A program made the translations under genes and the position numbers. A stretch of DNA of 64,000 bases, taken from positions 1-64,000 of the forward strand of contig NZ_WHOH01000001.1 of assembly GCF_009741735.1 (NCBI RefSeq), given 5' to 3'. Source of the stretch: Lentibacillus sp. JNUCC-1 (GTDB taxonomy: Bacteria > Bacillota > Bacilli > Bacillales > Amphibacillaceae). Shown piece by piece: positions 49,838 through 58,055 of the stretch (positions within the stretch are counted from its first letter, which is position 1; each line of letters begins with the position of its first letter). The notes under the pieces are model-generated. The model was not told where the DNA came from. It did no database searches and was given only the letters and a program-made list of their open reading frames with translations.

Positions 49838-49965
49838 TGCTGCATGAGCGGAAAAGAGTTGCTTACGTATGTTTAACAAACAGCGTAGTGCAGCTCTTTT
49901 TTTGTATAAAAGAACATATAGAGCACAAAATACACCTATATCAGATGCCTGAGAGGAGGTTGCCA

Positions 49966-50568
49966 ATGATACGATTCATTATATTTACGCTCTTGAGTGC
50001 GGTTGTTTTGTCTGGATGTATGCAGAACAAAGATGAGGCGCTTCCGAGGGAAGACACTAAACAATCAGACCGTATTGTGCAGGTGAAGGACTCGAACCCG
50101 CACAAGCAAAAAAGACTATCCAATCAGGAGATTGCCGATCATTTATCCCATGTGGCAAGTGATGTGCCCAGTGTATCCGATGCCGCGTCTGTAGTAGCTG
50201 GTCCGTATGCCGTTGTAGCTATAGATGTGGATAAAGACTTGGACAGGTCGAGAGTTGGAACCATAAAATATTCTGTAATAGAGGCTCTTCAGCATGATCC
50301 GTATGGAAAGTCAGCTGTAGTTGTTGCAGATGGTGACATTCTTGAAAGGGTCAGAAGGATGGGTGACAAAATTGCTCAAGGATATCCCATCCAAGGTATT
50401 ATAGATGAGCTTTCGGCAATTGTTGGACGCTACATGCCAGAATTGCCTCCTGCAGAAAACCGCCCAAAAGAGCGTGATCAAAATAAAGACGTTATTCCTA
50501 AAGAGGAGAAACAGGAACTGGATCAAAAAGAAAAAGATCAATCCAACGATCACAAACAAAAAGATTAA
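49966..50568 (+). CDS. ylaJ: YhcN/YlaJ family sporulation lipoprotein
   Basis: 200 aa from ATG at 49966 (GGAGG ahead). Lipobox LSGC after a short signal. The YhcN/YlaJ domain (EIADHLSHVASDVPSV, VVAIDVDKDLDRSRVGTIKYSV) follows, then a charged Lys/Glu/Asp tail. Members are in spore inner membrane and affect germination and outgrowth. A terminator follows. Confidence 0.9.
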   Translation: MIRFIIFTLLSAVVLSGCMQNKDEALPREDTKQSDRIVQVKDSNPHKQKRLSNQEIADHLSHVASDVPSVSDAASVVAGPYAVVAIDVDKDLDRSRVGTIKYSVIEALQHDPYGKSAVVVADGDILERVRRMGDKIAQGYPIQGIIDELSAIVGRYMPELPPAENRPKERDQNKDVIPKEEKQELDQKEKDQSNDHKQKD

Positions 50569-50600
50569 AAAATGTTGCCCTTTGTCGGGCAACATTTTTA
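50566..50600. terminator. Bidirectional terminator after ylaJ
   Basis: AAAAATGTTGCCC/GGGCAACATTTTT hairpin between convergent ylaJ and the small membrane protein gene. Confidence 0.9.
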
Positions 50601-50849
50601 TTCCTTTGGCATGTTCTTAACATTATTGAAATACTGAACACCAAATTGTGAGCCTTCAGAAACCATTTTTGCGTTTTCCTTCTGGGCCCAATCCCTATGA
50701 TTGGTCTGATCCGGCAAACCGGCTTCATTCAGCGTATCCTCAACTGTTTGCTCATTCTGCTTCTTTTTAGAACGCGCAACTGCAGTCCCTACAACGGTTG
50801 CAGCGGCAATACCAGCACCGACCGCGGAGAACATATATGTCTTATTCAT
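50598..50849 (-). CDS. Small hypothetical membrane-anchored protein
   Basis: 83 aa. An alanine/glycine-rich hydrophobic N-terminus (YMFSAVGAGIAAATVVGTAVA) is followed by a polar tail beginning RSKKKQNEQTVEDTL. A GAAAGGGTG ribosome site precedes the ATG. I do not recognise a family. Topology resembles YtxH-like stress proteins, but similarity is too slight to claim. Confidence 0.7.
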   Translation of the reverse strand: MNKTYMFSAVGAGIAAATVVGTAVARSKKKQNEQTVEDTLNEAGLPDQTNHRDWAQKENAKMVSEGSQFGVQYFNNVKNMPKE

Positions 50850-50977
50850 TGAAACACCCTTTCGAATTACGATATGATATTACAGAACAGATACCCTTCC
50901 TATTTTGGTTTAAAACATCCCTTTTATACTAAAAATTCATAGGAAGTCAATTCGTTCACATTAATAGAGGTGATTGT

Positions 50978-51181
50978 ATGCAAGTTAAATGTGTGATTTG
51001 CGATAAAGTAGAGTCATTGCAGGATGATTGCCTTAAGGCAAAACGTCTGCGTAACAGAAGAATAAATATGTATATGTGTCAAACTTGTCATGACCGGATT
51101 GAAGAGAACACAAAAAAACGGCATAACACAGGCAACTTCCACCTGTATGACCCAAAAAAGAAACAAGATAATTATATTTAA
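50978..51181 (+). CDS. ylaI: YlaI family zinc-ribbon-like protein
   Basis: 67 aa, DUF2197. Two CxxC pairs (CVIC and CQTC) suggest a zinc ribbon. ATG with AGAGGTG upstream. Conserved between ylaH and ylaJ in Bacilli; function unknown. Charged, not secreted. Confidence 0.88.
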   Translation: MQVKCVICDKVESLQDDCLKAKRLRNRRINMYMCQTCHDRIEENTKKRHNTGNFHLYDPKKKQDNYI

Positions 51182-51211
51182 ATACGGGCATGGCAGTGCC
51201 ATGCCCGTATT
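51181..51211. terminator. Inverted repeat between ylaI and ylaH
   Basis: Perfect AATACGGGCATGGCA/TGCCATGCCCGTATT palindrome between convergent genes. No long T tract, so efficiency is uncertain. Confidence 0.7.
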
Positions 51212-51217
51212 AGCATG

Positions 51218-51529
51218 CTAAGTGTCTGTTCGATTTTTCCGTTCACGGTGAAGCCTAAACCGGTAAACGCCCATAACAAGGGCGACAATAATCAAAGACT
51301 CCGTAATCGGCATTCTGAACAACACACTGAAAAAAGTCATGATAATTGTTCCGATCGCTAATAAAATATAAACCACAACCGACTTGCCAACAGGAAGTTT
51401 CCGTGCAAAACCCAGCTTGTAGGAGATGATGCCGAAGATCAAATTCAACACATAGAAGATCTCCCATATATATTCTGCACCAAAATGATCGTATATGTAA
51501 TTAAATAAGAAACTGAAATCTGCGTTCAT
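51218..51529 (-). CDS. ylaH: YlaH-like membrane protein
   Basis: 103 aa with three membrane segments. IWEIFYVLNLIFGIISYKLGF and ARKLPVGKSVVVYILLAIG match YlaH-like proteins of Bacilli. Function unknown. B. subtilis has typA (ylaG) between ylaF and ylaH; here it is absent. Confidence 0.88.
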   Translation of the reverse strand: MNADFSFLFNYIYDHFGAEYIWEIFYVLNLIFGIISYKLGFARKLPVGKSVVVYILLAIGTIIMTFFSVLFRMPITESLIIVALVMGVYRFRLHRERKNRTDT

Positions 51530-51638
51530 TTTTTGCCTCCATCAAATAATAGACTATATATGTTATCATACTGGATTTCAGCTTATGATGCCATATAATC
51601 ATGCAATTTCATACTAATAATCATATAGAGGTGTCACC

Positions 51639-51815
51639 ATGAAGAAAATTGATATACCGATGTTATTATTGGCTTTTCTAGTCATTCTAATGTTCTTTTT
51701 AGTTGGTCTTGCCATTGCATTTCGAAGTATTCTGTTTATCATTTTATTTATTGTACTTGGATTTGGACTCATGGGATTAGGGCTTTATCTGAAACGAAAA
51801 AAGCGTACAAAATAG
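51639..51815 (+). CDS. ylaF: Small membrane protein YlaF (DUF5325)
   Basis: 58 aa beginning MKKIDIPMLLLAFLVILMF, with two membrane helices and a basic end (LKRKKRTK). Length and composition match YlaF. AGAGGTG precedes the ATG. Function unknown; the gene order ylaF-ylaH supports the name. Confidence 0.82.
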   Translation: MKKIDIPMLLLAFLVILMFFLVGLAIAFRSILFIILFIVLGFGLMGLGLYLKRKKRTK

Positions 51816-51831
51816 CGATTAAAACCTTTAA

Positions 51832-51868
51832 TATAACAACACTTCTATAGTGTTGTTATATATTTTTT
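51832..51868. terminator. Bidirectional terminator after ylaF
   Basis: ATATAACAACAC/GTGTTGTTATAT hairpin with ATTTTTT on the plus strand; overlaps the end of yktC. Confidence 0.85.
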
Positions 51869-52671
51869 CTGCCCGGTTTAATAAATTGTTCGATTATCGA
51901 TGTATGAATAGCAGGGTTGGCTACGAATATCGGGCTATTTGATAAGAGGTCAATCTGATTTCCATCAATGTCTGTTGTCACGCCGCCTACTTCGTTTACG
52001 ATTACGATTCCGGCTGCAATATCCCAGCCAGACAGACCCAGGGCAAGATAGCCGTCCACGATGCCTTCAGCAACATAAGCAAACTCAAGAGCTGCAGATC
52101 CATATGTACGTGTGCCTCTGATTGTTTTAACCAGCTTCTGCATGGATTGAGCTTCAACCCGTCTGTTTTGACACAACCAAAAATGATTCATACCCAAAAT
52201 TGAATCTTCCAAAGTCAAATTTTGATTCACCATGGGAAGTTTCTGCTCGTTTTTATATGCTCCCTCCCCACGTACAGCACTATATAGGACATCCCCCATC
52301 ACGTCATATATTAGGCCAATTTCACCAACACCATCTTGATAAATGCCTACAGAAATACAAAAGTAACGCTGCTGATGAACAAAATTCATGGTCCCATCAA
52401 TTGGGTCAATGATCCACACAGTCCCATCCAAAGATTCTATTTGATCCCCATATCCTTCTTCACCAATAATGTAGTGATCCGCGTAAAAACTTCTGACTTT
52501 ACTTGCAAAAAACTGTTCAACTTCCTGGTCAGCTGATGTCACTAAATCGTTGCGATCAGATTTGGTGTCTATTGTCATAGGTTCCCGAATCAACTTGCGG
52601 ATCAGTTCACCGGCCTCCAGGACCCACGTCTTTGCATTTGCATGTATGTTTGTAATGGTTTCTTTTTGCAA
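51856..52671 (-). CDS. yktC: Inositol-1-monophosphatase family protein (YktC)
   Basis: 271 aa from TTG at 52671, 8 bases after GGGGG. The metal and phosphate site EEGYG, WIIDPIDGTMNFVH and the C-terminal SGWDIAAGIVIVNEVGG are intact. It dephosphorylates inositol phosphate or related sugars and belongs to the SuhB-like group. The frame is open upstream to 52722 without a ribosome site. Confidence 0.93.
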   Translation of the reverse strand: MQKETITNIHANAKTWVLEAGELIRKLIREPMTIDTKSDRNDLVTSADQEVEQFFASKVRSFYADHYIIGEEGYGDQIESLDGTVWIIDPIDGTMNFVHQQRYFCISVGIYQDGVGEIGLIYDVMGDVLYSAVRGEGAYKNEQKLPMVNQNLTLEDSILGMNHFWLCQNRRVEAQSMQKLVKTIRGTRTYGSAALEFAYVAEGIVDGYLALGLSGWDIAAGIVIVNEVGGVTTDIDGNQIDLLSNSPIFVANPAIHTSIIEQFIKPGRKNI

Positions 52672-52760
52672 TAAGATTGCCCCCTTCTTTTCACTTTGTC
52701 TTATATATCGTATCAGATACACCCTCTTCCGTCATGAAAAACATGTCCAGAAAACAGCCA

Positions 52761-52803
52761 GAAAGAACATAATCACGCAATATGAAGCGATTATGTTCTT
52801 TTT
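52761..52803 (-). terminator. Terminator after the 52.8-kb small gene
   Basis: AGAACATAATC/GATTATGTTCT hairpin with T-rich ends on both strands. Confidence 0.65.
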
Positions 52804-52811
52804 CCATATTA

Positions 52812-53003
52812 TTATGTGTCTTTAAACGAGGTCAGCTGCCTGCAGAGCGTCTTCAGCCGCTCTTTGGATTTAATCATCTGTATTCGGTCGTCCACAATCA
52901 TGGCATCGTGCAGTGTCGCCAATTCATAATCTATCTCTAATTTAATGACGGGTTCTTTTTCCTTTGCTTCTTGCTCACGGATGGCCTCCATTACGAATTT
53001 CAT
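52812..53003 (-). CDS. Small conserved hypothetical protein
   Basis: 63 aa. MKFVMEAIREQEAKEK and DYELATLHDAMIVDD, highly charged. GGGGTG precedes the ATG by 8 bases. In B. subtilis a small gene, ykzI, lies between yktC and yktB; this is likely its counterpart, but I cannot confirm by sequence. Confidence 0.75.
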   Translation of the reverse strand: MKFVMEAIREQEAKEKEPVIKLEIDYELATLHDAMIVDDRIQMIKSKERLKTLCRQLTSFKDT

Positions 53004-53152
53004 ATCTTCAGCACCCCTTGATCAGCTTTAATATATCTATATGTCGCAAAGGAAAAATCCGTTCATCACGGATAAAAAACAAGCAGCTTGACGGTAAGAT
53101 GCCAATCCATGATAATGTGTAATATCACCAAATATGAAAAGAGGGAACAACT

Positions 53153-53773
53153 ATGGTCGAAGCATTTACGCAAAAAGATTTTGATACCTTCAAAATAGAC
53201 GGGTTAGAGTCCCGCATGGAAGCGATCCAGCAGAGAATTCAACCTAAATTTCAGGAGATAGGTACAGAATTGGCTGATCATTTATCTCAAAAGCTCGGAA
53301 ACGAAATGTACCTTCACATAGCTAAACATGCGAGACGCACGGTTAACCCGCCCAATGATACATGGCTTGCTGTTGCAGACAACAAACGCGGCTACAAAAA
53401 ACACCCACATTTTCAAGTTGGTCTTTTTGACTCCCATCTATTTATATGGCTTGCCTTTATATATGAATTGGATGGTAAAAGCCGTATAGCAAGCGAATTT
53501 TTAAATAACCTTTCAAATCTGAAACAGCTGCCTGAAGATTATGTTGTGTCGTTGGATCATATGAAAAAAGATGCTTTTCCAATCGATTCATTGGAAACAT
53601 CTCATTTAGAACGTTTCAGAGATGTCAAAAAAGCTGAATTCCTTATCGGACGTCATCTGCTCCGGGACGATGTGCGTTTGCAGGATAATGAGCAATTCAT
53701 GGCTATCGTTATGGATACAGCCGATGATCTCGTTCCTTTTTATCAAAAAGCTATGCAGGCAAGATCTGTATAA
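53153..53773 (+). CDS. yktB: UPF0637 (DUF1054) family protein YktB
   Basis: 206 aa. FKIDGLESRMEAIQQRIQPKF and GYKKHPHFQVGLFDSHLFIW identify the family. ATG with GAGGGAAC upstream. Structural members exist, but no biochemical role is established. Convergent with yktA, 8 bases between stops. Confidence 0.92.
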   Translation: MVEAFTQKDFDTFKIDGLESRMEAIQQRIQPKFQEIGTELADHLSQKLGNEMYLHIAKHARRTVNPPNDTWLAVADNKRGYKKHPHFQVGLFDSHLFIWLAFIYELDGKSRIASEFLNNLSNLKQLPEDYVVSLDHMKKDAFPIDSLETSHLERFRDVKKAEFLIGRHLLRDDVRLQDNEQFMAIVMDTADDLVPFYQKAMQARSV

Positions 53774-53781
53774 AAAATGAA

Positions 53782-54069
53782 TCAATCGTTGGCAGCTTGC
53801 ATTCGCACCTTGTCAGCTTCGGTTTTACGTGCAGCTTGCACGGCGTGATAACTGGAATAACCTGAGGATTGCTGAAAGGTTTTAAAGTGTTGTTTTTCTT
53901 CTGATTTAGAAGGAACAATTTCCTTAAACCTGTTATAAGCTTGCAAAAGCCTTTCTTTGGAGACACCATGCTCATAAGCTTGCTCAATCAAATTAAAGAA
54001 ATGGACGACATCAATCACTTCTTCTGTTGACCAGTCGGTGTCAATGGGGTAATTGTAATGCGTATTCAT
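53782..54069 (-). CDS. yktA: UPF0223 family protein YktA
   Basis: 95 aa from ATG at 54069 (GGAG 9 bases ahead), overlapping the previous stop by four bases (ATGA). NYPIDTDWSTEEVIDVVHFF and AYNRFKEIVPSKSEEK are UPF0223 hallmarks. Function unknown. The overlap indicates coupling to the nitronate monooxygenase-like gene. Confidence 0.9.
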   Translation of the reverse strand: MNTHYNYPIDTDWSTEEVIDVVHFFNLIEQAYEHGVSKERLLQAYNRFKEIVPSKSEEKQHFKTFQQSSGYSSYHAVQAARKTEADKVRMQAAND

Positions 54070-55030
54070 GATTGACCACTCCATTTCTTTCTAATGTCTT
54101 CTGCCTCTGTTATGATTTTCGTCATTAAGTCGGATACACTTGGCACATCATGAATTCTGGCAGCACCTTGCCCTGCCCATGCAAACCCTTCTTCTGTCAG
54201 CCCGTCATAAATAAATCTTTGATTGGCGCTTCCGCTAATATAGTCTTTTAAGCCTTCATATCCCAACTCTCGGGCTTCCAATTGTAGGATCCGATCTGTC
54301 CATGTGTTTTTAAGGGCTCGAGCTGGTGTCCCTAAGGATCGCTTAATCACCACTGTAGAGTCTTCATCCGCATCTAATAGCGCTTGTTTATAGTGTGAAT
54401 GTGCTGCCTGGCATTCTTTTGTCGCTATAAATCGTGTGCCCATTTCAATTCCTTCAGCTCCAAATGCAAGTGCAGCCATTAATCCGCGACCATCGACAAT
54501 TCCCCCTGATGCCACAACCGGAATATCTAAATGATCAACAATTTGGGGTGTAAGAACCATTGTCCCTGTATCACTTCTTCCAAGATGCCCGCCACCTTCC
54601 TGACCCACAACCATTACGGCGTCCGCACCCAATTCCTGTGCTTTTTCCGCCTGTCTTCTAGCAGCGACAAGCACCAGCGTCTTAATATTATGGCCTTTCA
54701 CGAGATCAAGAACCCCTTTAGGATTTCCTCCTGTAACAGAAATAACGGGTACGCTTTCAGTCACAGCCACTTCCACCATATGTTCAAAAGCTCTGCCGTG
54801 CCCCCAATAGCAAAGTTAACACCAAAAGGCTTGTCGGTTTTACGGCGTATTTTGTTTATTTCCTCTCGCAGTGCCTCAGGACCTTCCAAGCTCATAGCTG
54901 TAATTTGACCTAGACCCCCTGCATTTGAAACAGCTGCTGCCAAATCTGCATAAGCAAGGTAAGCAAGTCCGCCTTGAATAATGGGATAACGAATATTAAG
55001 GAGATCTGAGACTCTTGTTTTCCAATCCAT
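54066..55030 (-). CDS. Nitronate monooxygenase / FabK-like flavoprotein, frameshifted
   Basis: FMN-dependent TIM-barrel oxidoreductase, about 321 aa when restored. The N-terminal part (54761-55030) has RYPIIQGGLAYLA; the rest (54066-54779) has VVGQEGGGHLGR and VVASGGIVDGRGL. Adding a G to the five-G run (plus-strand C run 54801-54805) gives GGHGRAFEHMVEVAV. It may detoxify nitronate or be an enoyl-ACP reductase FabK; the HGR motif favours the nitronate group. Coupled to yktA. Confidence 0.87.
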
Positions 55031-55141
55031 TCAAACATCCTCCATTCATTTCAATCTCTGCTTTTCATATTATCATGAATCGATGTCTTCACATAAAAAA
55101 AGACCACTCATATAGAGTGACCTTTTTAAAAATAATAGCTT

Positions 55142-55252
55142 TTATGATTCAGACTTACCGCAAGAGGGGCATTTACCGTAAAGTGTGGTTACTTTTTCTT
55201 CATCATAATGTTCGATTACATTATGACACTCCTTACAAATGATCGTTCCCAT
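55142..55252 (-). CDS. sr1P: GapA-binding peptide SR1P
   Basis: 36 aa, MGTIICKECHNVIEHYDEEK then VTTLYGKCPSCGK, with CxxC pairs as in SR1P of Bacilli. AAGGAGG precedes the ATG by 7 bases, a strong site. SR1P binds GapA and promotes its interaction with RNase J1. It is too short for most automatic gene calls. Confidence 0.92.
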   Translation of the reverse strand: MGTIICKECHNVIEHYDEEKVTTLYGKCPSCGKSES

Positions 55253-55274
55253 GCGAATGCCTCCTTAAGTTTAA

Positions 55275-55288
55275 TGTAAGCGCTTTTT
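55275..55288. promoter_or_regulatory. cre-like site in the SR1 leader
   Basis: TGTAAGCGCTTTTT shares 12 of 14 positions with the cre consensus (TGTAAGCGCTTWCA). It lies about 24-37 bases into the SR1 transcript, where CcpA could block elongation. The last two positions differ from consensus. Confidence 0.55.
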
Positions 55289-55335
55289 GATAACACAGTA
55301 AGAATAACACACTATTTAGTATAACACAATACATT

Positions 55336-55346
55336 TATATGACATA
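55336..55346 (-). promoter_or_regulatory. CcpN box at the SR1 promoter
   Basis: Minus-strand TATGTCATATA fits the CcpN consensus TRTGHYATAYW at all 11 positions. It lies at about -25 to -35 from the inferred start, where a repressor would block RNA polymerase. In B. subtilis CcpN represses sr1 under glycolytic conditions. Confidence 0.7.
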
Positions 55347-55363
55347 CCGTTTAAAATGTGCAT

Positions 55364-55399
55364 AAAAAAACTGCCATCTAATCGATAGCAGTTTTTTTA
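55364..55399. terminator. Terminator after polysaccharide deacetylase
   Basis: AAAAAAACTGC.ATC/GAT.GCAGTTTTTTT hairpin with T tracts on both strands, just past the deacetylase stop and before the SR1 promoter. Confidence 0.85.
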
Positions 55400-55402
55400 A
55401 GG

Positions 55403-56287
55403 CTATTTTATCGTTTTAATTAACTCCGGATCAACAATTTCGTAACCTTGGTCTCTGAGACCAACAACGATATCGTGTAAAGCTGCGTTTGTCCAGTCTC
55501 TATCATGCATCAGCAGGTTGGCCCCATTGCCTAAGAGCTCTGTGTTAAGCATAATATCGGTGAGTGCCTCCCTAGACATATATTCTTTATTCCAATCATA
55601 GCCGTATACCCAATTCATGAGCACCATATTTTCTTTATCAGCAATTTGTTTGGAGTAATCTGTGTTTTGACCGAATGGTGCTCTAAAGAAAGCCGGACGT
55701 TCGCCAATAATCTCTTCTACCATATCATTCACTTGAATGATCTCTTCCTTTTGAGTTTCTTTGTCAAGATCAGGCAATGATTTGTGACTGTAGGTATGAT
55801 TGCCGATCAGGAAACCCATATCATGAATTTTTTTAACAATTTCTTTCTTTTCTTCTGTTTCCATGAAATGTCCATTCACAAAGAAGATCGCACCCGCGTC
55901 CAGTTCTTTTAATGTTTTTGCCATTTCCAGAGCATGCTCATCAGGAACATCATCAATCGTTAAAAGAACAATCTTTTCATTGGCGTCATCTGTGATAGGT
56001 TTGATATGCCAAGACTCTTGTGATACTTCATACATCGGTTCAATTTCTTCATTTGTCTGTTCATCTTCAACAGGTTGGTTATTTTCACTGTCCTCAGTGT
56101 TTTCATCCTCGGTCGCATCACCAGTATCTTCACTTTCATTGGTCTCATTATCGGTTGTTGCATTTTCAGTACTTTCTGCATTTGTATCGGTTTCGTTCTC
56201 ATTGCCTGAAGTTTCACTGGTATCAGGTGAAGAACATGCCGAAACGACAAAGATTAAAGCTAGGATGAACACATATATTTTTCTCAT
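55403..56287 (-). CDS. Polysaccharide deacetylase lipoprotein (NodB-type)
   Basis: 294 aa from ATG at 56287 (GGGG 6 bases ahead). Lipobox VVSAC, a long Glu/Asp/Asn/Thr linker (about 20-90), then a CE4 domain with LLTIDDVPDEH, metal-binding GNHTYSHKSL and FRAPFGQNTDY. It should remove acetyl groups from peptidoglycan or other chitooligomer-like glycans outside the cell. The acidic linker is typical of salt-adapted surface proteins. Confidence 0.9.
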   Translation of the reverse strand: MRKIYVFILALIFVVSACSSPDTSETSGNENETDTNAESTENATTDNETNESEDTGDATEDENTEDSENNQPVEDEQTNEEIEPMYEVSQESWHIKPITDDANEKIVLLTIDDVPDEHALEMAKTLKELDAGAIFFVNGHFMETEEKKEIVKKIHDMGFLIGNHTYSHKSLPDLDKETQKEEIIQVNDMVEEIIGERPAFFRAPFGQNTDYSKQIADKENMVLMNWVYGYDWNKEYMSREALTDIMLNTELLGNGANLLMHDRDWTNAALHDIVVGLRDQGYEIVDPELIKTIK

Positions 56288-56422
56288 TGTCTGCCCCTTG
56301 ATGTTGTATATATACATACCATTATACAAAATGTGACAGGATTTGACTATGATTTGTCTTATATAAAATTAGTTGGAATACTGTTTATTATTTTTTTTAA
56401 AGGGAAACGATTTTGTAATGGT

Positions 56423-56446
56423 ATTAGGCATGTTAAAATGCTTAAT
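56423..56446. promoter_or_regulatory. Extended -10 promoter with overlapping inverted repeat, opuD
   Basis: ATTAGGCAT (56423-56431) faces ATGCTTAAT (56438-56446), matching at 8 of 9 positions, around the extended -10 TGTTAAAAT (56431-56439). A repressor bound here would hide the promoter. Known regulators of betaine uptake (GbsR/OpcR/OpuAR, MarR-type) bind such palindromes, but the identity is unknown. Confidence 0.5.
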
Positions 56447-56489
56447 GGTTCATATTAACAATATGATATATAGAGAAAGGGGTTTGCCT

Positions 56490-58013
56490 GTGAAAAAAGT
56501 AACAAATGTATTCTACATTTCAGCTATAGTGGCTATTCTATTCATTATTTGGGGCATCATTCCTAAAGAGGTCCTCCCCCACGCGAATCTGGATGACGTA
56601 ACAAGCGGCATTCAGAATTACCTGGTCAAAGAGTTTGGCTGGTTTTATTTAATCTCTACAACGGTATTTTTAGGATTTGCTGTGTACCTGATCTTTTCCA
56701 AGTACGGAAACATTAAACTTGGAAAGCCAGGTGATGAACCAGAATACTCCTACATCACATGGTTTGCCATGCTATTTAGTGCCGGTATGGGAATTGGACT
56801 CGTATTTTGGGGAGCAGCAGAACCATTGGAGCATTTTCACAATCCACCTTTTGGGGACAATGAAACAGGTGAAGCTGCTAAACGTTCACTTCAATACAGT
56901 TTCTTCCATTGGGGACTCCACCCATGGGCCACATACGCCACAATAGCATTGGCGCTTGCTTATTTTAAATTCCGTAAACAAGCACCAGGTGTCGTAAGTG
57001 CTATTTTGCATCCATTACTTGGAGATCGTGTTAAAGGACCACTCGGCACGTTTATTGACTTCATTGTCGTCTTTGCTACTGTTTTTGGAGTGGCTACTTC
57101 TCTAGGTTTCGGAGCAATTCAAATCAGCGGCGGATTATCGTATGTATTTGATTTTGAGGCTGGAACGGCGTTACAGCTTATCATCATTGCCATTGTAACA
57201 GTCTTATTTATGATTTCTGCAATGTCAGGACTTAACAGAGGCATCAAGATTTTAAGTAATACAAACATTATACTGGCGATCTTGTTAATGGTCTTTCTGC
57301 TCTTCTCAGGGCCAACCAGATTTATAATGGAACTGTTTACCAATACATTTGGGAGTTACATCCAAAACCTTCCAAACATGAGTTTCCGGATGACACCTTT
57401 TAGTGAAAACTCAGAGTGGCTAGGGAATTGGACACTGTTTTACTGGGCATGGTGGATTGCCTGGTCGCCTTTCGTTGGAACGTTTATAGCACGTGTTTCA
57501 CGAGGTCGAACGATCCGCGAATTTGTGCTAGGTGTATTGCTGGTGCCAACCATTTTTGGAGCTTTATGGTTTTCTGTATTCGGCGGATCTGCCATCAACC
57601 TGGAGTTTTTCCATGACGCGAATATTATTTCACAGGTAAGAGAGCTGGGTTCGGAAGTTGCTCTGTTTGCAGTGCTTGAACACTTTCCGTTTGGTACAGT
57701 TATGTCTGTTATAGCGATTTTGCTGATCAGTACCTTCTTTATCACTTCAGCTGATTCAGCAACATTCGTACTTGGCATGCAAACAACTGGTGGCAGTTTA
57801 TACCCACCGAACACTGTCAAGTTCATCTGGGGTGTTATTCAATCCGGCGCTGCTGCCGTATTGTTATGGCAAGGCGGATTAGGTGCTTTGCAAACGGCCT
57901 CGATTATTGTCGCATTTCCATTTGCAATCATTATGATCATGATTGTGATATCGATGCTTAAAGAGTTTAAACACGAGGAAAAAGTCCTGCGGTCAAAGAG
58001 AACCAAAAAGTAA
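56490..58013 (+). CDS. opuD: BCCT family betaine/choline transporter (OpuD-like)
   Basis: 507 aa from GTG at 56490, 7 bases after AAAGGGG; upstream codons to 56373 are likely not translated. Twelve membrane segments; BCCT signature MGIGLVFWGAAEPLEH and FYWAWWIAWSPFVGTFIAR with the aromatic substrate box. It imports glycine betaine or related compatible solutes by Na+ symport. Which solute is preferred cannot be read. Followed by a strong terminator. Confidence 0.92.
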   Translation: MKKVTNVFYISAIVAILFIIWGIIPKEVLPHANLDDVTSGIQNYLVKEFGWFYLISTTVFLGFAVYLIFSKYGNIKLGKPGDEPEYSYITWFAMLFSAGMGIGLVFWGAAEPLEHFHNPPFGDNETGEAAKRSLQYSFFHWGLHPWATYATIALALAYFKFRKQAPGVVSAILHPLLGDRVKGPLGTFIDFIVVFATVFGVATSLGFGAIQISGGLSYVFDFEAGTALQLIIIAIVTVLFMISAMSGLNRGIKILSNTNIILAILLMVFLLFSGPTRFIMELFTNTFGSYIQNLPNMSFRMTPFSENSEWLGNWTLFYWAWWIAWSPFVGTFIARVSRGRTIREFVLGVLLVPTIFGALWFSVFGGSAINLEFFHDANIISQVRELGSEVALFAVLEHFPFGTVMSVIAILLISTFFITSADSATFVLGMQTTGGSLYPPNTVKFIWGVIQSGAAAVLLWQGGLGALQTASIIVAFPFAIIMIMIVISMLKEFKHEEKVLRSKRTKK

Positions 58014-58014
58014 T

Positions 58015-58052
58015 AAAAAGCGGCCCGCCAAATAAGGCGGGCCGCTTTTTAT
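58015..58052. terminator. Bidirectional terminator between opuD and pdhD
   Basis: AAAAAGCGGCCCGCC/GGCGGGCCGCTTTTT hairpin, GC-rich with T tracts on both strands, serving convergent genes. Confidence 0.95.
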
Positions 58053-58055
58053 TAC

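Larger units (their letters stand above)
55097..55311 (-). ncRNA. Candidate SR1-type dual-function RNA
   Basis: The transcript would start near 55311, after an extended -10 TGTTATACT, pass through the SR1P gene and end at a 13-bp hairpin plus Ts (55131-55097). Length about 215 nt, close to B. subtilis SR1 (205 nt). CcpN-like and cre-like sites fit SR1 control. In B. subtilis SR1 also inhibits ahrC translation by base pairing; no pairing has been tested here. Confidence 0.75.

Noticed and set aside
55863..56336. 157-codon plus-strand frame opposite the deacetylase
   Set aside because: Ser/Val-rich shadow of the acidic linker; not a gene.
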